Assembly (NCBI GenBank): GCA_015231665.1
Contig: JADGBD010000067.1
Span: 1-9,099, forward strand
Source of the DNA: Gammaproteobacteria bacterium
Lineage (GTDB): Bacteria; Pseudomonadota; Gammaproteobacteria; Chromatiales; Chromatiaceae
Length of the DNA stretch: 9,099 nucleotides
Reading direction: 5' to 3'
The translations under genes and the position numbers were made by a program. The notes beneath the pieces were generated by a model that saw only the letters and a program-made list of their open reading frames with translations, did no database searches and was not told where the DNA came from. Shown here piece after piece: positions 5,493 to 9,099 of this stretch. Within the stretch, counting starts at the first letter, position 1. Every line of letters starts with the position of its first letter.

Positions 5493-6008
5493 TCAACTGG
5501 CTCTGGCGCGGTTGAACATGCTGCGGAAGGGGTTGACCATGCGCCGCGCCTCTTCACCCAGGGCTTCGGCCTGATTGGCCAGGCGGCGTGCCCTGAGCAC
5601 ACGATAACCCGCATAGGCGGCCACACCGCTGCCGACGACTATGGCCGGACCCCAAGCCCCCAGGCCCAATCCCAGACCTAGGCTCCAGCCGGTGCCGTGC
5701 CAGATGGTGCCGGTGGCCGCAGCCTTGACGCCGCCGGTTGCGGTGAGTGCCGCTGACTTGGCGGCGGTGCCGGCTTTGGCTGCACCTGCTGCCAGCTTGG
5801 CAGCGGCGGGTGCCGGGTTGGTCAGGGCCGCGGCCTGGGCGGTGCCGGCGCCGGCACCTGCACCTGCACCAGCGGCGACAGCGGTTTTGCCGGTGGCCGC
5901 CTGGGTGGCTAGGGCGGCCTGGGCCTGGGTGATCTTTACCTTGGCGGGGCCGATGATCTTCAGGCTTTCGCCCTTGAGCAAGCTGATGCCGGTCTCGGTG
6001 GTTCTCAT
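5493..6008 (-). CDS. Ala/Gly-rich membrane protein with an Mms6-like GL-repeat
   Basis: The 171-residue product has an N-terminal segment with KGESLKIIGPAKVKI (res 12-26), then a low-complexity Ala/Gly/Lys/Thr region (about 30-98) including five GA repeats (47-55). TGTIWHGTGWS (99-109) and the hydrophobic GL-repeat LGLGLGLGAWGP (110-121) follow, leading into a membrane helix to about 136. The tail is charged (RVLRARRLANQAEALGEEARRM). The TIWxGxG plus LGLGLGLGAWGP stretch is almost that of Mms6, the Magnetospirillum magnetosome membrane protein that shapes magnetite crystals; the Ala/Lys/Thr-rich part before it is also Mms6-like. Unlike Mms6, the tail is basic rather than an acidic iron-binding one. 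AGGAG (6022-6018) lies 9 nt before the ATG, a strong start. No other magnetosome gene is in the window. The gene call is good; the Mms6 relation is from memory and function is unknown. Confidence 0.85.
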   Translation of the reverse strand: MRTTETGISLLKGESLKIIGPAKVKITQAQAALATQAATGKTAVAAGAGAGAGAGTAQAAALTNPAPAAAKLAAGAAKAGTAAKSAALTATGGVKAAATGTIWHGTGWSLGLGLGLGAWGPAIVVGSGVAAYAGYRVLRARRLANQAEALGEEARRMVNPFRSMFNRARAS

Positions 6009-6088
6009 GCTGTCTGACTCCTGACTGGTGAAGAGGGTGCCGGGTGGGTAGTGGATTGGCGCTGGATTAGCCCATGGACTTGGTGGTA

Positions 6089-6118
6089 ATTCTGACTATC
6101 ATGGGCCCTCCACGTCAA
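6089..6118 (-). promoter_or_regulatory. Candidate promoter of the Mms6-like gene
   Basis: On the minus strand TTGACG (6118-6113, 5 of 6) is followed after 18 nt by CAGAAT (6094-6089, 4 of 6), giving a start near 6082 and a leader of about 75 nt. ATCATG (6098-6103) and CATGAT (6121-6126) form a small inverted repeat across the -35 box and could be an operator. It lies in the 124-nt divergent gap with the DUF486 gene, for which I see no clear promoter. Confidence 0.45.
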
Positions 6119-6132
6119 TACATGATGTCTAG

Positions 6133-6495
6133 ATGTTCGCCAATCTCAACCCCGTCCTCGTTTCCGTTGTGTTGCTGATCTGCAGCAATGTGTTCATGAC
6201 CTTTGCCTGGTATGCCCATCTCAAGGAGCTTAACCACAAGCCCTGGATCATCGCCGCTTTGGTGAGCTGGGGCATTGCCCTGATCGAGTACCTGTTTCAG
6301 GTGCCGGCCAATCGCATCGGTTATACCGTGCTCAGCGTGGGTCAGTTGAAGATCATGCAGGAGGTGATCACCCTGAGCGTGTTCGTCCCATTTGCCCTGT
6401 TCTATCTCAAGGAGCCCCTTAAGCTGGACTACCTCTGGGCGGCGCTCTGTCTCTGTGGTGCGGTCTATTTCGCCTTTCGCGACAAGTTTGCCTGA
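6133..6495 (+). CDS. DUF486 / DMT-family small inner-membrane protein
   Basis: The 120-residue product has four hydrophobic segments (about res 6-26, 38-56, 75-93 and 99-116) with short charged loops, the architecture of DUF486 proteins in the drug/metabolite transporter superfamily. Typical motifs include FMTFAWYAHL, WGIALIEYLFQVPANRIGY, the conserved QLKIMQEVITL (71-81) and a LKEPLKLDYLWA turn before the last helix. The substrate is unknown; such half-size proteins probably act as dimers (inference). A TAG codon directly before the ATG at 6133 fixes the earliest possible start, and there is no good ribosome-binding site. Its last 31 nt overlap the 3' end of the convergent oxyR gene. It is unlikely to share regulation with the divergent Mms6-like gene unless through the 124-nt shared region. 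Confidence 0.93.
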   Translation: MFANLNPVLVSVVLLICSNVFMTFAWYAHLKELNHKPWIIAALVSWGIALIEYLFQVPANRIGYTVLSVGQLKIMQEVITLSVFVPFALFYLKEPLKLDYLWAALCLCGAVYFAFRDKFA

Positions 6496-7430
6496 GGCGG
6501 CTCGGCGGGGGATTCGAGCATCTTGATGCAGGGCAGGGCGCAGGCGCGGATCGCCTCGGCCACTGCGGCTATGGCGTTGCGGCGGTGGAAGCTGCGGCGC
6601 CAGGCCAGGGCGACCCGCCGTTTCGGCGCCGGCTCGCTGAAGCTGAGCACCCGGGTGTTGCTGTCATTGCGTTCCACCAGGGCGCTGCAGGGGAGTACCG
6701 TGGTGCCAATGCCGGAGCTGACCATCAGGCGGATGGTTTCCAGGGAGCCGCCTTCCAGGGTGCGCTGCAGCTCGGCATTGTTGCTGGCGCTGCGGTTGCA
6801 ATCCGGGCAGGCCTGCAGGATCTGATCGCGGAAGCAGTGGCCGGGGCCGAGCAACAGCAGCTCCAGCTCACTGAGTTGCTCGACGGCGAGCTGTTTCTGC
6901 TCGGCCCAGGGATGATCCAGCGGCAGCAGCACGCTGAAGGGTTCGTCGTAGAGCGGCAGGGTTTCGATGCCGGGCTCGTCGAAGGGGAGGGCGATGACGA
7001 TGGCATCCACCTCGCCGTGCTTGAGCTTCTCCCGCAGGCGGGCGGTGAAGTCCTCCTGAATCATCAGCGGCATCTGCGGCGCGCTCTGGTGCAGCTGGGG
7101 GATCAGCTTGGGCAACAGATAGGGGGCGATGGTGTAGATGGCGCCGATGCGCAGCGGGCCTTCCATGGGATTCTGGCCGTGACGGGCGATGGCGGTGATG
7201 CGGTCGGCCTCTTCGATCACCCGCTGGGCCTGTTCGACGATGGCGCGGCCCTCGGCGGTGACCTTGACCTCATGGGTGCTGCGCTCGAACAGCTTGATGC
7301 GCAGCTCTTCTTCCAGGCGCTTGATGCCCATGGACAGGGTCGGCTGACTGACAAAGCAGCTGGCGGCGGCGCGGCCAAAATGGCCCTCGCGGGCGACGGC
7401 GAGGATGTAGCGCAGTTCGGTGAGGGTCAT
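6465..7430 (-). CDS. oxyR: Hydrogen-peroxide sensing LysR-type regulator OxyR
   Basis: The 321-residue product has an N-terminal winged helix-turn-helix (FGRAAASCFVSQPTLSMGIKRLEEEL, about res 18-43) and a two-lobed regulatory domain. The redox motif GHCFRDQILQAC places cysteines at exactly 199 and 208, the numbering of the peroxide-reactive pair of E. coli OxyR, with H198, R201 and D202 also kept. SLETIRLMVSSGIGTTVLP matches the OxyR segment after the switch. Oxidation to the C199-C208 disulfide activates catalase and peroxidase genes in relatives. An extra C211 and a C-terminal extension of about 15 residues (ending NLSRKAK) are unlike E. coli's 305-residue protein. The ATG lies 13 nt downstream of the preceding stop codon's end region (10-nt gap) with no strong ribosome-binding site, suggesting coupled translation as the last gene of a three-gene operon. 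The 3' end overlaps the convergent DUF486 gene by 31 nt. Confidence 0.96.
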   Translation of the reverse strand: MTLTELRYILAVAREGHFGRAAASCFVSQPTLSMGIKRLEEELRIKLFERSTHEVKVTAEGRAIVEQAQRVIEEADRITAIARHGQNPMEGPLRIGAIYTIAPYLLPKLIPQLHQSAPQMPLMIQEDFTARLREKLKHGEVDAIVIALPFDEPGIETLPLYDEPFSVLLPLDHPWAEQKQLAVEQLSELELLLLGPGHCFRDQILQACPDCNRSASNNAELQRTLEGGSLETIRLMVSSGIGTTVLPCSALVERNDSNTRVLSFSEPAPKRRVALAWRRSFHRRNAIAAVAEAIRACALPCIKMLESPAEPPQANLSRKAK

Positions 7431-7440
7431 GCGGCCCGGC

Positions 7441-7695
7441 TCAGATTTCTTGGGGCTCGATGTCGCCCAGCTGTTTGTTGAGGATTTTCAGGGCATCGGC
7501 GAGCAGGGGGGTAAGGCTGTTGAGGTCCAGATTCTGCTCTTCCATGTGGCTGATGATGTAGTGCTTCACCTTGCGCTTGGAGGCGCCGATGATCTCCGGA
7601 TCACTGATGTTGTGCGAGGCACAGAGGTTTTCCACCCAGCTGGCGATCTGCACATCGATGATTTTTTCCGGTTTGGGTTCGGGACGTGGTGCCAT
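7441..7695 (-). CDS. Small uncharacterised protein (84 aa) in the oxyR operon
   Basis: I do not recognise this protein. A Pro/Glu/Lys-rich start (MAPRPEPKPEK) leads to a helix-prone domain with IIDVQIASWVENLCASHNI (res 12-30), a basic stretch KRKVKHYIISHMEEQ (40-54) and an amphipathic leucine-rich end, LNSLTPLLADALKILNKQLG (58-77). There is one Cys (res 25), no signal peptide and no membrane segment. The start at 7695 lies only 4 nt after the stop of the upstream gene (ACCGAGTAAAACCATG), and its stop is 10 nt before oxyR, so the three genes are very probably cotranscribed. The tight packing and normal codon use support a real gene; function is open. Confidence 0.87.
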   Translation of the reverse strand: MAPRPEPKPEKIIDVQIASWVENLCASHNISDPEIIGASKRKVKHYIISHMEEQNLDLNSLTPLLADALKILNKQLGDIEPQEI

Positions 7696-7699
7696 GGTT

Positions 7700-8260
7700 T
7701 TACTCGGTTAGGTCCATCAGGACGCGCATCATTTTCTTGGCAACATCCGGGCCATCCTTGTCCATGACCTGGTCGATGACCCAGCGATTCTCCCCCTCCT
7801 TGCCCATGATCTGCTGAATCTCGAAGCCCAGGTGGCGGTAGAAGGGATAGCTCGGACCATCGGCAGTGAAATTGTACTCGGCATAATCATTCACCCGCTG
7901 GTTGAGCTGGGCGATGAAGGCGGAGCCGTAGTCGCCGGGACCGAACAGGTCCTCGCTGTTGTCTTGCAGGTGCTGTGCCAGATTCTTGACAAAACTGACG
8001 ACCAGGCTGCGGCGGGTTTCGTCGTCCATTTCCAGCAATTGATGGGCGGTGCGATCGGCAACCTGCACCTGAAAGATCAGGTACTCGACTATGACCCCCA
8101 TGCGTTGCCGGTCGTCGGCATAGACGAAATCCTCGCCGTGCAGGTTGATCGCCTTGTCCTTGGCAATCCGCCAGGCATTGAAGGCCAGGGCGCTGCCCAC
8201 ATCCGCCATGGAGCGGTCCGACTCGTCGTTGTGCCAATGACTCTTGATGCGAACGGCCAC
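7700..8260 (-). CDS. Uncharacterised protein (186 aa), first gene of the oxyR operon
   Basis: I do not recognise this protein. The start is GTG at 8260, with GGGAG (8271-8267) 6 nt upstream as a good ribosome-binding site; no in-frame ATG precedes it. The product is acidic and mostly helix-prone: an N-terminal KSHWHNDESDRS (res 6-17) with two His around Trp, VEYLIFQVQVADRTAHQLLEMDDETRRSLV (about 57-86), and GPSYPFYRHLGFEIQQIMG (about 135-153). It has no Cys, signal peptide or membrane helix, so it is presumably cytoplasmic. It resembles family-style conserved proteins of purple sulfur and related bacteria only in general character; I cannot name a domain. It is the promoter-proximal gene, followed after 4 nt by the 84-residue gene and then oxyR. 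Confidence 0.9.
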   Translation of the reverse strand: MAVRIKSHWHNDESDRSMADVGSALAFNAWRIAKDKAINLHGEDFVYADDRQRMGVIVEYLIFQVQVADRTAHQLLEMDDETRRSLVVSFVKNLAQHLQDNSEDLFGPGDYGSAFIAQLNQRVNDYAEYNFTADGPSYPFYRHLGFEIQQIMGKEGENRWVIDQVMDKDGPDVAKKMMRVLMDLTE

Positions 8261-8303
8261 CGCAGTCTCCCGAAAAATGGTTGTGGTCTGGATTCGGGGG
8301 CCA

Positions 8304-8333
8304 ATTGTACTTGCCCGGGCGGCCAGATGACAG
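8304..8333 (-). promoter_or_regulatory. Promoter of the three-gene oxyR operon
   Basis: On the minus strand CTGTCA (8333-8328, 4 of 6) and TACAAT (8309-8304, 5 of 6) are separated by 18 nt, with an expected start near 8297 and a leader of about 37 nt before the GTG. I did not find a recognisable OxyR four-part ATAG-type site around it, so autoregulation is not visible. Confidence 0.55.
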
Positions 8334-8369
8334 GCGAGAATCCACAGGAATTGCTCGGGTATGCGGCAG

Positions 8370-8390
8370 GGCCGTTACCAGTTACCGGCC
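8370..8390. promoter_or_regulatory. Interrupted palindrome between divergent promoters, possible operator
   Basis: GGCCG at 8370-8374 and CGGCC at 8386-8390 flank an 11-nt centre that holds GTTACC repeated twice. It lies between the two divergent promoters, 33 nt upstream of the oxygenase -35 box. In GC-rich DNA such short arms can arise by chance. Confidence 0.25.
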
Positions 8391-8423
8391 ATCGGCGGCG
8401 CGCAACCAGCAGATGCCGGGCGG

Positions 8424-8453
8424 TTGACCCTGATCGCTCGGGCTGCGGATAAT
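8424..8453 (+). promoter_or_regulatory. Sigma-70 promoter of the 2OG-Fe(II) oxygenase gene
   Basis: TTGACC (8424-8429, 5 of 6) and GATAAT (8448-8453, 5 of 6) are 18 nt apart, close to the consensus. Transcription would start near 8460, giving a leader of about 23 nt that contains the AGGA ribosome-binding site. This is one of the best promoters in the window. Confidence 0.7.
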
Positions 8454-8482
8454 GCCGCTGTCATCTCTCTGCAGGAACCGCC

Positions 8483-9094
8483 ATGCTGCCTTACAGCCCT
8501 GAAAAATCACCCGATTCCCTCAGCACCATCCGTGAGCTGGCGCCCAACAGCTTCATTTTTGAGCGTCCCGGGGCCCTGCCGGAGAGCTTTTGTGCCGAGG
8601 TGATCCGCCGTTTTGAGGCCAATCCTGAGCAGCAGCGACGCGGGGTCATCGGCCAGACCGGCGCCGAGTTCAACGACATCAAGCGCACCATGGACCTGGT
8701 GGTCAGCGACAAGGACGACTGGCAGGACATAGATCAGATGTTCTTTCGCTGCTGTGCCGCCGCGCTCAAGGAGTTTCGCCAGCGTTTTGATTACTTCCAG
8801 GGGCCGTTCAAGGACATGGGCTATCAGGTCCAGCGCTATCAAGAGGGCGAGTTCTACCACTGGCATATCGATGGCGGCAGCCACCAGTTCTCCCAGCGTC
8901 AGTTGGTCATGCTCTGGTATCTCAACGCCGTGGAGCAGGGCGGCGAGACGGATTTTTTGTATCAGGAGCTTTCAGTGACCCCGGAAACGGGCAAGCTGGT
9001 GATCTTTCCGCCCTTCTGGACCCACGAACACCGCGCGCGGGCAGTGACCAAGGGGGTGAAGTACATAGCCACCACCTGGATTGTGTTCGCCTGA
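8483..9094 (+). CDS. 2OG-Fe(II) oxygenase, prolyl-4-hydroxylase-like
   Basis: The 203-residue product is a single double-stranded beta-helix dioxygenase that would use 2-oxoglutarate, O2 and Fe(II). The metal ligands are H128 and D130 in YHWHIDGG, and distal H183 in FWTHEHRARAV. K193 in GVKYIATTW lies 10 residues after H183, the spacing of the 2-oxoglutarate-binding Lys in prolyl 4-hydroxylases. The body also shows GYQVQRYQEGEFYHWH and LVMLWYLNAVEQGGETDF, typical of this group. There is no signal peptide, so it is cytoplasmic. AGGA (8473-8476) lies 6 nt before the ATG. It is transcribed divergently from the oxyR operon. The substrate is unknown; proline in a protein is only one option. The gene ends 5 nt before the window edge and is complete. 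Confidence 0.93.
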   Translation: MLPYSPEKSPDSLSTIRELAPNSFIFERPGALPESFCAEVIRRFEANPEQQRRGVIGQTGAEFNDIKRTMDLVVSDKDDWQDIDQMFFRCCAAALKEFRQRFDYFQGPFKDMGYQVQRYQEGEFYHWHIDGGSHQFSQRQLVMLWYLNAVEQGGETDFLYQELSVTPETGKLVIFPPFWTHEHRARAVTKGVKYIATTWIVFA

Positions 9095-9099
9095 GATGG

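Noticed and set aside
5641..6024. 127-codon Ala/Pro-rich plus-strand frame
   Set aside because: It is antisense to the Mms6-like gene, which has a strong AGGAG site and a recognisable membrane motif.
6585..7481. 298-codon plus-strand open frame
   Set aside because: It is the mirror of oxyR; oxyR motifs including C199 and C208 settle the coding strand.
7832..8452. 206-codon plus-strand open frame opposite the 186-residue gene
   Set aside because: The minus-strand gene has a good ribosome-binding site and promoter and packs tightly with the next two genes; the plus frame crosses the promoter region and has no such signals.

Overview
The window reads as chromosomal DNA of a GC-rich gammaproteobacterium. 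The 4.5S RNA - dnaX - ybaB/ebfC - recR order is the arrangement I know from pseudomonads and relatives, and DnaX, RecR, OxyR and HinT all have gammaproteobacterial signatures. A Chromatiales-like sulfur or phototrophic lineage is a plausible guess, but the sequence does not prove it. I see no phage, IS element, CRISPR array or tRNA.

Layout. (1) 1-1108, minus strand: a DUF1343/NamZ-type (GH171) peptidoglycan N-acetylmuramidase homologue whose C-terminal end lies beyond the left edge. (2) 1122-1265: an intergenic inverted repeat. (3) 1294-4341, plus strand: the ffs promoter, 4.5S RNA and dnaX, then a repeat-bearing gap, then ybaB and recR 11 nt apart. (4) 4342-4859: a composite repeat followed by a HinT-type HIT hydrolase. 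(5) 5051-5374, plus strand: a small unrecognised protein, convergent across another palindromic repeat with (6) 5493-6008, minus strand. That gene encodes an Ala/Gly-rich protein whose GL-repeat membrane segment closely resembles the magnetosome protein Mms6. (7) 6133-6495, plus strand: a DUF486 four-helix membrane protein whose 3' end overlaps the convergent oxyR. (8) 8260-6465, minus strand: an apparent three-gene operon of two unrecognised proteins and OxyR, with the redox cysteines at residues 199 and 208. (9) 8483-9094, plus strand: a prolyl-4-hydroxylase-like 2OG-Fe(II) oxygenase, divergent from the oxyR operon, with a near-consensus sigma-70 promoter.

How the genes fit together. The dnaX-ybaB-recR block is the usual replication, nucleoid and recombination-repair cluster, placed behind the signal recognition particle RNA. 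The right side joins peroxide sensing (OxyR) to two uncharacterised proteins, with a divergent oxygen- and iron-dependent dioxygenase beside them. No shared function follows from that alone.

Most notable points: the orphan Mms6-like protein without other magnetosome genes in view; intergenic repeats built from 7-nt units at 9-10 nt steps, in two sequence families with the same architecture; the two unknown proteins upstream of oxyR; and a Glu-to-Gln change in the signature motif of the NamZ homologue.
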